Source: Brachyhypopomus gauderio (Eukaryota; Chordata; Actinopteri; Gymnotiformes; Hypopomidae). Taken from it: a stretch of DNA of 64,000 bases. Location: positions 11,340,300-11,404,299 of the forward strand of contig NC_135220.1 of the NCBI RefSeq assembly GCF_052324685.1, written 5' to 3'. The notes below the pieces were generated by a model. That model was given only the letters and a program-made list of their open reading frames with translations. It did not search any database and was not told the origin of the DNA. The position numbers and the translations under genes are program-made. Every line of letters starts with the position of its first letter. Positions within the stretch are counted from its first letter, which is position 1. Below are positions 54,215 to 64,000 of the stretch, piece by piece.

Positions 54215-56308
54215 CTGCAGAAAGTTAAAGTTATAATATGAAAATCATTAGATTTCCTATAACATTGCAACAGTGATCCTCTTTTATTCAGGGGTTTTCC
54301 ATAGTTACTGCAATCTCAGCTACTGATCACCTCATGTAAATTTAGTTTGTGGATACAAACAGCTTCAGTGTCTATTCTGTTTTCCATCTGTTATCCACCA
54401 CTGTGCCTGACTGTTGCACATAAACACCGAGCCCAGATAAACCAAACAGAATCCTACCTTGATCTCCTTTCCCTGCTCACTGGTATGAAAAGGAACAAAG
54501 AATAAGTACCTGAATGTGGAACACTGATTATTATGCTTATCATTCTTATTGGCTGTGGGATTGGGTTGCTCCTCCCCAGCATTTAACTCCTCCCACTACT
54601 GGCAACACAAAGAGTGTAATCTAAGAGCAAATTTCAAAGGCTAGTTAAATCCCCCCCCCACGTTACAAACCACTAAAATCCAGAATTCAAACAGAGCTGA
54701 AACTAAAACAATGTTGAAGAACGTTGCAGATTCCTACACATACAAAGTACACAACAGCATAACATCTGTCCACTGTGATGTAAATCATCTCACGTATCCA
54801 GAGGTGGATGTTGTGGTCATCAACACACAAACGTCTCTGTCCTGCCTGCTGGTCCCGTCTGGCCTCGCAGATCATTCAGATGCATGTTAAAAGTTCCAGT
54901 TGTGCAATAAGTCCCTAAGCTTTAAAGGGTAAAACAGCAAAGCTTCAAAATTAACCCTTCTCTGTAGACAAACAGCTGGACATCGCACTTAAAAATCTGG
55001 CCTTATACTCAAGCAAACAGGAATACTTTTTTGGCATGGCATATAACCATAAAATCTGACTACGTCTTGTGTGGCAAATCAAATGCATATGGATTAAAAT
55101 GACTGCTTAGAAATATGCAACATTTATACAAAAAAGCCATTGAAAATTATAAACAAGTCTATGGGTACAGAGGATATGGCATGTGTTTACTGTAGAGGCA
55201 GAAAGAGGACGTGAGAGGTTCCTTCGACAGGTGTGACTGCAGGGACCAGGAATGTTAACCCTGTCCATAGCAAGGGCTGATTATGGCGATAATGACCCCA
55301 CTGCAACGGGGTAATAACAGTGATCAAATAGGCTCTGATAATAACACACAGTGCTGTCTCATTATCATCCTATACTTTTCAAATGCATATTTATGTATCA
55401 TAAATAAGCATACTTCAAATATATCAGGTTACACTCAAGGGCTTAAGATCAGGGGTCAGTCAGCTCTAAATCAGAATCTGTACCAATAGGACCAATAGGA
55501 CCTGTAACCTGCAGAACCATAGGATTAAATTAAGAATTAATGAATACAAATGGGATCATAAAGGCACCTAATGCAGAAGAAGGATTCAAAGAAAAGGAAG
55601 AAAGAATAATATATGGCAACTCCATTATAATGTGTCTGGGCTATATTAGCGTCGCTAGCAATGTAGCTACTTATGATAAAGTCCTAACATTACAACTCAA
55701 GTTTTCATCAAGTGACTTTCTCCATATTATTTTAATATTGATTACTTAATGCCGTTTGCTATGTTTGCAGAATTAGCAAAACATTGCGCATCAAATGTAC
55801 CGTCGTTTAGTGTGCCATCATTGACGGAGATTAATCAGGGATCATTTCTATGCGTCAAGTTTTTTTAAGCGCATCTGATGTTACGATTTATGGCCTACCC
55901 TCGCGGCCCCGCCCACGTCTGCCCCACTGTCCCGCCCACTTCTCATCCCTACAAGTGCACAAATCAATTTTACAACCGTAGGCCACCGAGATACAAGTAT
56001 ATGTTGCAAAAGTCGAGGCGGGCAGATTTGAAGTTGTGCTGAATTTGAGTACATTTTCTGTGATGTAATTTTTAACATTCACGCTCAGATTTTTAATCGT
56101 TTATTTTGAAGTTTCAAGTTTTCATATCAAAAATACACGTGCAACTTTTAGTTTACAAGTCCCATATTAAAATACAAGTACAGATTTTGTTTTACAAGTT
56201 CTCTAAGTTCTCAAATGAGGTCCTTCTTCAAGCTCTCTAGTTGTGCCATATTTACCTCCACCTTTACTTCTGAGTTTCTGTTGCCCAGAGGTTACGCCGT
56301 GGCGCCCT
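54215..56308. other. Region between the actinodin-like gene and the CTCF-motif array
   Basis: Mostly AT-rich. It probably holds the actinodin-like promoter and first exon, which were not resolved. About 55890-56200 looks like an interspersed repeat (recurring tacaag and atacaag words), without defined ends. Confidence 0.4.
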
Positions 56309-56314
56309 GGAGCA

Positions 56315-56524
56315 GGATCCTGACCACAAGGTGGCAGTAGTGCATCACAGATCCTGACCACAAGGTGGCAGTAGTGCATCACGGATCCTGACCACAAGGT
56401 GCCAGTAGTGCATCACGGATCCTGTCCACAAGGTGGCAGTAGTGCATCACGGATCCTGACCACAAGGTGGCAGTAGTGCATCACGGATCCTGTCCACAAG
56501 GTGGCAGTAGTGCATCACGGATCT
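56315..56524 (+). repeat. 34-bp tandem array carrying six CTCF-like motifs
   Basis: The unit ggatcctgaccacaaggtgg plus cagtagtgcatcac repeats with an exact 34-bp period. The core CCACAAGGTGGCAG occurs at 56324, 56358, 56392, 56426, 56460 and 56494, all on the + strand. Five cores are identical, and the third has GGTGCCAG. This core matches the CTCF consensus (CCANNAGGKGGCRS type). The array lies about 300 bp upstream of ap4m1. Confidence 0.85.
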
Positions 56525-56827
56525 CTATCGGCTTACAATTCAAGACAAAACACCGCCGGTTGTTTGGAATGACAGTACAGAGGTCCAGCTAACTATGTTA
56601 CATATGTTATCTAGCTAGTTAATAATAGTTCGTTTTCTTCACTATAGCTGTGTTATGTTGTTTTCCCTCCCGTAGGTGAATAGTTTCACCACGACGATAG
56701 AAATTGCAGCTCAGTACAGCGGAATAATGCTGTTTACACACAAACACAGCTAACTAGCAGCTAGCGCCGCGGCTACCCGGCTGGTTCCGTCACCGACCCG
56801 CAGCTCGAACCGCCCGCGTGTGGAAAC

Positions 56828-59037
56828 ATGATGATCTCTCAAGTGTTCATTTTGTCCTCTCAAGGCGACCATCTAATATACAAAGACTGTATCCTAACGC
56901 TTTACTCGCTGGGTTGAGATACATATGTTGAGCCACTGTATCGTGTATTTTATTGTATGTTCCTTGAATCTCTCCACCAGTCCGCGGGGAAGCCTCAAAA
57001 GATTCAATCAACATTTTCTACGAGCTAGTTTCGAGTCTGAGCGGTGACCAGCCTCCTGTGGTCGTGGTGATCTACTTGTTTGCTTGGGTTCATAGTATGC
57101 AGTTAATCACAGTCAAAACCGTCGGGATAACCGTCCTACTTTATGTCCCCAGAGGCACAAAACGCTGAACTTCATTCATGTCCGACACGGTGGACTGTAC
57201 TGGGTGGCGTCCACGAAGGCCAGTCCGTCTCCCTTCACTATAATAGAGTTTCTCAATAGGTAAACGAGCCCTGGTGTGCGTCTCCCCACAGTTCTGCTGT
57301 TCTTCATCCACCTAACTAATGAATGAATGTTCACTTTGTGTCTACAACATACCGCTTGGTGTAAAGACATTTCATACTACTATTCTAATTCGAAATGGGA
57401 ATGTTATTATCTGCATTTTGGCAATCCAGGATTGTTTAGAGGTCCAGATAATTTGACTGTTACAGGTACTGCCATCTGCTGGCTACAGATATTAACATGA
57501 CCTCAGTTATGAAGTTATGCCAGTGGAGTTAAAATCTTAAATCTTTTGTCACGTACAAATAACAATTTTCAGCTCTATCTATCTGTCATATTTGTATCTA
57601 CATGTATATGCAGCCTTATCACATGGTTACAATGAGTTTTATATACGGTTTTGGCTAAAACATTGCTTGTGTGTAACATCACTTTATACCCTGTGATGCA
57701 GATGTGGACGTGCGGTTCTTCTAGAGGCTCTTTGCTCACAGGGATTTGGAGTAGTTCAGTCTGATGGTTTAATGTTTTTCATGGGTTTTAGGCTGGCAGC
57801 TCTAACTAAGGACTATTGCGGCAACCTGAGTGAGAAGTCTGTACGGATGAACTTTGCTCTGATCTATGAGTTGCTGGATGAGATGGTGGTTAGTGTTGCG
57901 TTCATTCATTTTACAAATATGTATTGTCAAAACATTGTGTTCATTCACTCTTACCCTCTGGATTCAAACCTCCTTCTCTCTTTGACTCTGAACATTAGGA
58001 CTACGGCTACATACAGACGACCTCCACCGACGTCCTGAAGAACTTCATTCAGACAGAGGCGGTGACCTCCAAGCCCTTCAGTCTGTTTGACCTCAGCAAC
58101 GTTGGTCTGGTACAACTTGGTCTTTGATAGATTAAAAAAAAACCCTCTAATCTTTTTTCCAGCCATTCTTTTTTCACAATGATACGCAGCCAGATACAGT
58201 GACACGCAGCCAATGACCGAGCAGCCATTCTCACACTTTACTGAGCAAACCCATATGGCTACAAAAGTGTCTGTGAGTGTGGAGTCCATTCACGCGGCCT
58301 GTCTCCTTCCTTCACAGTTCGGAGCTGAGACCCAGCAGAGTAAAGTGGCTCCCAGCACGGCTGCTAGCCGTCCAATCACGTCCAGTCGTGGTGAGCAGGT
58401 AAGTCCTGACCTCTCTCCACGCACCAGAGCAGCAGCTGAGACCGACTGATGTAGCAGGAGGTTGCTGGAGTGAAGAAGCTCAGGACTGCTCTGTGAGGTT
58501 TACGAGTGCTCTGTGAGGCTCACGAGTGCTCACACGCATGTGTGGCCTGTTTGCCATCAAACTGCTGCTCACACACCTGGTTATTTTCACTTAATCTAGT
58601 TTCATAAAACCTTCTTTATTACCTTAATGCGGTTTGTTCCTTGGCATGCTATGTTATTTATACTAGAATAATAACAGATACATTAAGAGGTTAAAAAAAA
58701 GGTGTCCTGGGGCAGGAAATACTGAATGAATAGTATTGGGTCATTTCAAGGCCAGAGCGGGTGATCAGAGATGTGATTTGATACCCATACTGAGTCACAA
58801 CAGACACTAGAATTAAAATCACTCCTGTAATGCAGATCAGAAGTGAGTTAAGGTGAGGTTAATAGCAGCACTCCTGGAGTGATTTTATATTACCAAGTAA
58901 TCTGATTTTTGAGTTCATTAGCAAGTCCAGATGGTTAAAATGAAATGTGGAAGAGGACTTTTTCTGAACCTGAAAATTCCCCTTCAGTTACAATTTTTAT
59001 GCTGCCACTGGCTTGAATTTGTGGCTAAATAATGCTA

Positions 59038-59087
<50 letters not shown>

Positions 59088-59777
59088 CGTGTTCATGTAC
59101 ATGCAGGGAGGGAAGAATGAGATCTTTGTGGATGTTGTGGAGAGGCTGTCTGTTGTAATCGGCTCCAATGTGAGTAGCACACTTTCATGCCCCGTCTAGA
59201 TGACCTGTGTGAGCCAGACAGAAGCATCAGTGATTAATTCTGTCTGTCTGATCCTGTCTGCCTGCTTCTTCCAGGGAGTTCTGATGAAGGCAGACGTGGA
59301 GGGAGAGATACGTGTGAAGTGTTTTCTACCAACCTGTTCAGGTGCGCTAACCTACGTCATCTGGATCCCTCATGTTTACTGAACGTTTAGTTAATTGTTT
59401 GCATCATCTCTTCTCTCTCTGTGCTTCTCACACTTTGTACTGTAGAGATGAGGATTGGCCTCAATGAGGAGTTCAGTATAGGGAAGACTCAGCTGAGAGG
59501 TAAGATTACCCTTGACTGTCTACTAGTCTGTGAACAGATACTGTTGGGGCTGATGTTGACTGTTTACTGTTGTGTGTTTATTGTTTACTGGTGCCCTCTG
59601 CGTCAGGCTATGGGGCAGCTGTGCGCGTTGATGAGTGCAGTTTCCACCAAGCCGTCAAACTCGATGAGTTTGATACATATAGGATTTTGAAAGTCTGTCC
59701 CAGCCAAGGAGAAGTAAAGCCAAAACACACATACGCATCTCTGTCCTATTAAAATGACAAAGCCGAAAAATAGGTGC

Positions 59778-59862
<85 letters not shown>

Positions 59863-60875
59863 AACCCTAATGCAGTACCAGCTGAGTGACGAGCTCCCCT
59901 GTCCTCCTCCATTCCGTCTCTTCCCCACGGTGGAGAAGGATTTTGGGAGCAGGTACCCAGTGGGCTTCAGCACCTGCCTTCACACTGACAACTCAACACT
60001 GACTAGCATGTTCCGTAACGGAGACTAAACGTGTCCCTCACGTGTCCCTCACATGTCCCCTCCGTCTCCCCATAGGCTGCTGATCTTCCTCAAGCTGCGC
60101 TGTGACCTGCTGCCTAAGAGGTACGTTAATGGTGTCCAGTTTGAACCTGCCGTGTGTGGCCCCTTCTTACTGGGAGAATGTACAATGTGTCCCACTGTCT
60201 TCTGTTCCCACAGCGTGGCGATAAATGTCTCCGTTACTGTCCCTGTCCCCAAGGGTTCCTTAAGGTACGGAAACAAAACACACAAATAATGTCATGGCTG
60301 TAATGCTGTGGTCATCTCTCAACCCGCCGCTCTCTCTCTCTCTCCCAGCCTCTCGCAGGAGCTGAGCAGCGCGGAGCAGACGGCCGAGCTGGACCCCAGG
60401 AGGAAGGCCGTGGTGTGGACCATACCGCGCTTCCCTGGAGGAGCTCAGCTCTCCGCACTCTTCAAGGTCACTCTGGATTTTAACGCGGTTTTCCAGCGTC
60501 TTCCCACTCACGTAGTGATATACAGGCAGATGAACATGTATCTGACCACTGGGTGTGCTGGCACAAGTTTTGTTTATATGTGTTTATACATTATTTCTTA
60601 CCAGACCGTTTATGTTATCAGAAGGATCTTAAACGTGTTACTAGGTCTTCAAGAACCTTAATCATTACTGACTTGTCCCATAGGTGGAGGTTCCGAGGCT
60701 TAGCTCCGCCTCCTTCTTAGAGGTGGGTCCCATCAGCATGAGCTTCGAGTTGCCCAAGTACACCTGCACTGGCCTGCAGGTGCGCTTCCTACGTCTCTCC
60801 CCCACCCACCCAGGCCTGTCGCAGCGCTGGGTCCGCTACGTCACACACTCCGACTCCTACACCATCCGCATCTGA
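56828..60875 (+). CDS. ap4m1: AP-4 adaptor complex subunit mu-1
   Basis: Medium subunit of the clathrin-independent AP-4 coat at the trans-Golgi network, which recognises tyrosine-based signals and exports ATG9. Fifteen exons: 56828-56888, 56981-57066, 57153-57259, 57792-57888, 57999-58109, 58318-58398, 59107-59169, 59275-59341, 59446-59499, 59607-59713, 59861-59952, 60076-60120, 60214-60264, 60349-60466, 60684-60875. All phases agree, giving 443 residues (human 453). The N-terminal longin-like part starts [20 protein letters not shown] and includes [11 protein letters not shown] and [12 protein letters not shown]. The linker contains [13 protein letters not shown]. The mu-homology domain runs from [14 protein letters not shown] to [11 protein letters not shown] at the C-terminus. 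The second ATG (56831) would give the mammalian-like start MISQ. The exon 11 acceptor uses a (TC)n microsatellite as its polypyrimidine tract. Confidence 0.97.
57467..57482 (-). promoter_or_regulatory. CTCF-like site in ap4m1 intron 3
   Basis: On the minus strand CCAGCAGATGGCAGTA, a good CTCF core, faces the six-motif array 1 kb to the left. Binding is inferred. Confidence 0.5.
59041..59087 (+). repeat. (GT)n before ap4m1 exon 7
   Basis: About 23 GT units end 20 bp upstream of the acceptor of exon 59107-59169, within the usual branch-point and pyrimidine region. Confidence 0.93.
59779..59858 (+). repeat. (TC)n tract forming the ap4m1 exon 11 polypyrimidine tract
   Basis: About 38 TC units end directly in the acceptor cag of exon 59861-59952. 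The intron is only 147 nt. Confidence 0.95.
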
Positions 60876-61453
60876 CCCCGCCCTCACACGCCCGACACGA
60901 GCACCGGGCCAGGGCTGAAAACGCCACCCGGCCCAAGTTGACCACACATGGGAGGAGCCTGGATACTTGTTGGTAGCAAGAGCCCTCCACAGATACTGAG
61001 GAGAAATCACACCCAGAGTCAGTTTTCCAGTGAGATTTGTTGGTGGAGACTTGGAATATATCCGTGTAAAGTTTTGTTTATGGAACTGGTTTGCACCTCA
61101 TTGGAAACATCAGAGGACGGGCTGTCGTTTTTAACTGTGCAGTTTTTGAACTTTGACACAGTTGCCTCAGATAAGCTACTGTATGCAAATGAAAGAACCA
61201 CCACCCACAACATTTAAAAAGTTTTTTGTCTTACAGCAATAGTAACCACAACATCGTGTTTCTTTTCACATGCAGCCTAATTTGGTGGTCTAATCTGATT
61301 TGTTCTAGTCCCTTTTTTGTTTTTAGAAGTCAAGAATTGGTCAAGAATCACTAAAATGTCTACGAGATAAATTATCGGTTGTATTTCGGCCTCAATCCAT
61401 CGGTTGGATTACGGCCTTCATTGGGGGAACCTTCTGCAGTCTCCCTCTGGACC
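60876..61453 (+). other. ap4m1: ap4m1 3'UTR
   Basis: Noncoding sequence between the TGA and a canonical poly(A) signal. Confidence 0.6.
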
Positions 61454-61459
61454 AATAAA
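61454..61459 (+). terminator. ap4m1: Poly(A) signal of ap4m1
   Basis: aataaa in ggaccaataaagttacat, about 580 bp after the stop. Confidence 0.65.
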
Positions 61460-61703
61460 GTTACATCTACCTTAAAATTGCAGAAATTAGCTCCATTAGT
61501 ATTATTTTTGAAAAGTTTTAAATATGTGTCTTTGATGTTTTAAATGTGTGCACTTAATTATAGTCATGAAGTGTTTGAAATGTGCAAAAATATTTGAAAT
61601 GATCCCCTCGCGTGATTTTAAGGCTGCGTGTCACTGAGCACACAGACGTGCCAGAATGAGTTGAAGTTGAAGCTGATGATCCGTATTACTGTTCTGCTCC
61701 CTC

Positions 61704-61717
61704 GCGCCCCCTGCTGG
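61704..61717 (-). promoter_or_regulatory. CTCF-like site between ap4m1 and foxo4
   Basis: On the minus strand CCAGCAGGGGGCGC, a near-perfect CTCF core, in a context poor in other features. Binding is inferred. Confidence 0.55.
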
Positions 61718-62480
61718 AGCTTCTGTCTCCTCTCCGCTTAACTCAGTCGGATCTCAAAGAAAATCACTAGTCTTCAGTCCATCTGGAATTCATTTAAGGT
61801 CCCAGTATGTAACAAGATAAGTGATTTCGCTGAATTCCCCCGTCCCCGCCTTTTAAAATGAAGAAATTAGGCGCTCTTATGCAAGATTACATCAAACATA
61901 CCACAGTGACCCCTGGCAGGACCCGTACCAGTTCAAGTCCTGCAATCAAATCTCCCAGAAAATACCCAGATTTAGAAAAGACCCTCTAGACAATTTCTTT
62001 CATGCGTAAAGCTAAAATGAAACGCTTACAATTGCAATAGAATGATGAAACAGCAATTTCCTATATGTATAGCGATACGAATATGTGTCCCATCATATAA
62101 CAAATCTGTTGAGAACTGACTTGACTAGATCTTTTCGTGTGTAATAATAATAAAAGCTGCAATTCACTCATGTAAAAATAGACGGCGTGGTTTAAGGCAC
62201 CCCCTAGTGGGGTGAAGTAAACACCTCCGTCCTCATGGATAGACTGCAGTCTCCACAAAAGCCCGTAGAAACATTTTTAAAGCCTGTAAACACCTTCAGT
62301 TTGTTAAGGCTTGTCGTCATATACCTTTTATAAATTGTCTCTAATCTGGAGATTAGAAATATTAATAAGTACCGCTGCTAAGAATTTATATAGGTACATA
62401 TATAATGTGTAAAAGGAGTCCATGCCAACAAGTGAACACAACCCAGTCGTGAGTGTAGTCAAGTAGCGGGGTTATGCAAA
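61718..62480. other. Intergenic stretch upstream of foxo4
   Basis: AT-rich, without recognised genes or repeats of note. Confidence 0.5.
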
Positions 62481-62489
62481 CACACCCCC

Positions 62490-62546
62490 TGTTTACCTTT
62501 CATCACGCCCGACTTTGATTGGAGGTCTGAAGTTGTCAATCAAAGT
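62490..62546. promoter_or_regulatory. foxo4: foxo4 upstream element: forkhead site and inverted TCF/LEF pair
   Basis: TGTTTAC (forkhead/FOXO core) lies at 62490-62496. ACTTTGATTG (62512-62521) and its exact inverted copy CAATCAAAGT (62537-62546), separated by 15 bp, each contain a TCF/LEF core (CTTTGAT / ATCAAAG). The cluster is about 300 bp upstream of the start codon. Confidence 0.45.
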
Positions 62547-62841
62547 GGGCGTGTACCGAGCGTACCGTGGTTACTTTCGGATACGGTCGGCGTGGAGGCC
62601 GCGCTACAACTCACTTGCTCCTGGAAACCTGAGGCATGGTCCGATCCGCACATCCCTCCCCGGTTCTGTACGACACGGACTTCTCTCCACGTAACTGGGT
62701 TTTCACGGTGCGGTCCAGTCATGCGTCTCCGTCGTTAGTCCTGAAACAAAGTCGCCAGAAAGATTCGGAAACAGCGCAAGTGTTCCTTTAATCGCTTTTG
62801 CTGAACCGGGGTCAGTGTGTCGGTCCCGTTCTGGTTCCGTT

Positions 62842-63420
62842 ATGGCCGGGCCGTCGCCGCAGCAGCTGCTTGACATCGATCCGGATTTCGAGCCGCTCTC
62901 CCGGCCGCGCTCGTGCACCTGGCCGCTCCCGAGACCGGAGCCGAGCGAACCGGGCGGCTCCAGCACCCCGTCCCCGGCACCGTCCGTTAAACCGGAGGCG
63001 GGGAGCGTGGACTTGTCCGGCGGGTTAAGTCTGCTGGTGGAGACGCAGGACTACTCGGAGGACCCGCTCGCGCTCTGCGCCGACTTCCACTGTCCAGAAA
63101 ACTGCGCACATCAGCGGCAGCAGCGCGCGCCGCTTCTACCTGCGCAGCGCGCGAGCCCGCAGTTACCGCAGCAGCAACAGGTGCCGTCGCTCCCCTCCCC
63201 GGCGGGACACCACCCGTCCGGTACCGGTGCCGCGCAGAGGAAGAGCAGCTCGTCCCGCCGGAACGCGTGGGGCAACATGTCGTACGCGGACCTGATCACC
63301 AAGGCCATCGAGAGCGCCCCGGAGAAGCGGCTCACCCTGGCGCAGATCTACGAGTGGATGGTGAAGACTGTCCCCTACTTCAAGGACAAGGGGGACAGCA
63401 ACAGCTCCGCGGGCTGGAAG
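62842..63420 (+). CDS. foxo4: Forkhead box O transcription factor, first coding exon (partial gene)
   Basis: 193 codons run from the ATG of [18 protein letters not shown] to the donor after SNSSAGWK (gtaatgg), the intron position inside the forkhead domain typical of FOXO genes. The first AKT site RPRSCTW (Thr26) is intact; its phosphorylation creates a 14-3-3 site in the family. The forkhead domain begins at [20 protein letters not shown], followed by [20 protein letters not shown] and YFKDKGD. The residues [10 protein letters not shown] and TVPYFK match FOXO4 best, while [11 protein letters not shown] resembles FOXO1, so the paralogue call is probable rather than certain. The rest of the gene lies beyond the window. 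FOXO factors act in the nucleus in stress, metabolic and cell-cycle programmes downstream of insulin-PI3K signalling. Confidence 0.88.
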
Positions 63421-64000
63421 GTAATGGTCCTCATGCAAAAAAAAAAGTTTTTTGCACGCGATATGAAAGAAGCGTTTGATAAGTACTGGTTATGTTAGTA
63501 CACCTGCAGGACCAGAAGTGACTTATCGATATGAAATATGATTATAGTTACAAGAAGCGTGTAATTGAATAAGATGTATTAACGCGTGTGACTGTAATAG
63601 TAGAAAGAAAGGATTGTCCATCTTTGTTCAACACACCATGCCGGGTCCCCTGGTGCAGCCGTGACTCGCACGCGAATGACACGCGGTTTGTTTTGGCATT
63701 TCTGGAACGAGAGCGGAGCGCGCGAGCCGAACTCCCCGCGGGGTTCGGCGCACACAGCGCGCGCCCATGTTCGGCCCGTGCTGATTCTGCCAAGTGCGCT
63801 GAGCAGTTTTAACATGGGAAGCGCTGGCACGTTACATGGGGATGTACGCATGTACTGGTACTGAACGGCGTGCTGGCTGTATGCCACACAACGGAATCAT
63901 AAGGTTATTTGAGGTTATACAAAATGTCCTATGCCCTCAATAGGTACGAAGAAGTTTCAGTATGAGTAATCTAGGAGAGGAAGGTTAGACACTTGTGTGT
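63421..64000 (+). other. foxo4: Start of the large foxo4 intron
   Basis: Begins with the donor gtaatgg. GC-rich until about 63800. No exon or repeat of note. Confidence 0.6.

Noticed and set aside
56315-56524. CRISPR array
   Set aside because: Repeats are contiguous with no unique spacers, in a vertebrate genome; it is a tandem minisatellite.

Overview
The window is nuclear DNA of a teleost (ray-finned fish). The evidence is compact vertebrate genes with GT-AG introns, very long CA/GT microsatellites, non-autonomous hAT elements, a LINE tail, and an actinodin-like gene, a family known from fish fins and absent from tetrapods. The species was not identified.

Layout on the + axis. 1-6252 (+): the last seven coding exons of the H3K27 demethylase gene kdm6b, heavily invaded by tandem repeats; its 3'UTR follows. 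10978-12532 (+): tmem88, a two-exon Wnt/Dishevelled modulator. About 13.3-15.1 kb (+): an unrecognised gene for a small membrane or secreted protein. 23574-17092 (-): pcolce, nine exons. 34154-26527 (-): the circadian repressor per1, 19 coding exons, with the 5' end unresolved. 48191-43621 (-): vamp2 (synaptobrevin), with a start codon split by a 3.7 kb intron. 49.0-51.7 kb: four tRNA genes (Leu-AAG, Ser-GCT, Thr-AGT, Leu-TAG). 54212-52110 (-): an actinodin-like gene. 56828-60875 (+): ap4m1, 15 exons. 62842-63420 (+): first coding exon of a FOXO gene, best match foxo4, running off the right edge.

From memory of human gene order, KDM6B-TMEM88, PER1, VAMP2 and a tRNA cluster lie on 17p13.1, PCOLCE and AP4M1 on 7q22, and FOXO4 on Xq13. 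The window therefore mixes several human neighbourhoods. The genes have unrelated functions and are not an operon; any coordination would be through chromatin.

Most interesting signals: (i) six CTCF-like motifs spaced exactly 34 bp apart, all in one orientation, just upstream of ap4m1; (ii) a kdm6b minisatellite that repeats the authentic splice-acceptor/exon junction, with an in-frame stop and a consensus donor in each unit; (iii) a kdm6b exon lying between about 0.7 kb of GT repeats and about 0.7 kb of complementary CA repeats, its acceptor fed by a UG tract; (iv) a shortened CK1 serine ladder in per1; (v) an inverted pair of TCF/LEF sites next to a forkhead site upstream of foxo4. No endogenous retrovirus, Polinton, CRISPR array or toxin gene was seen.
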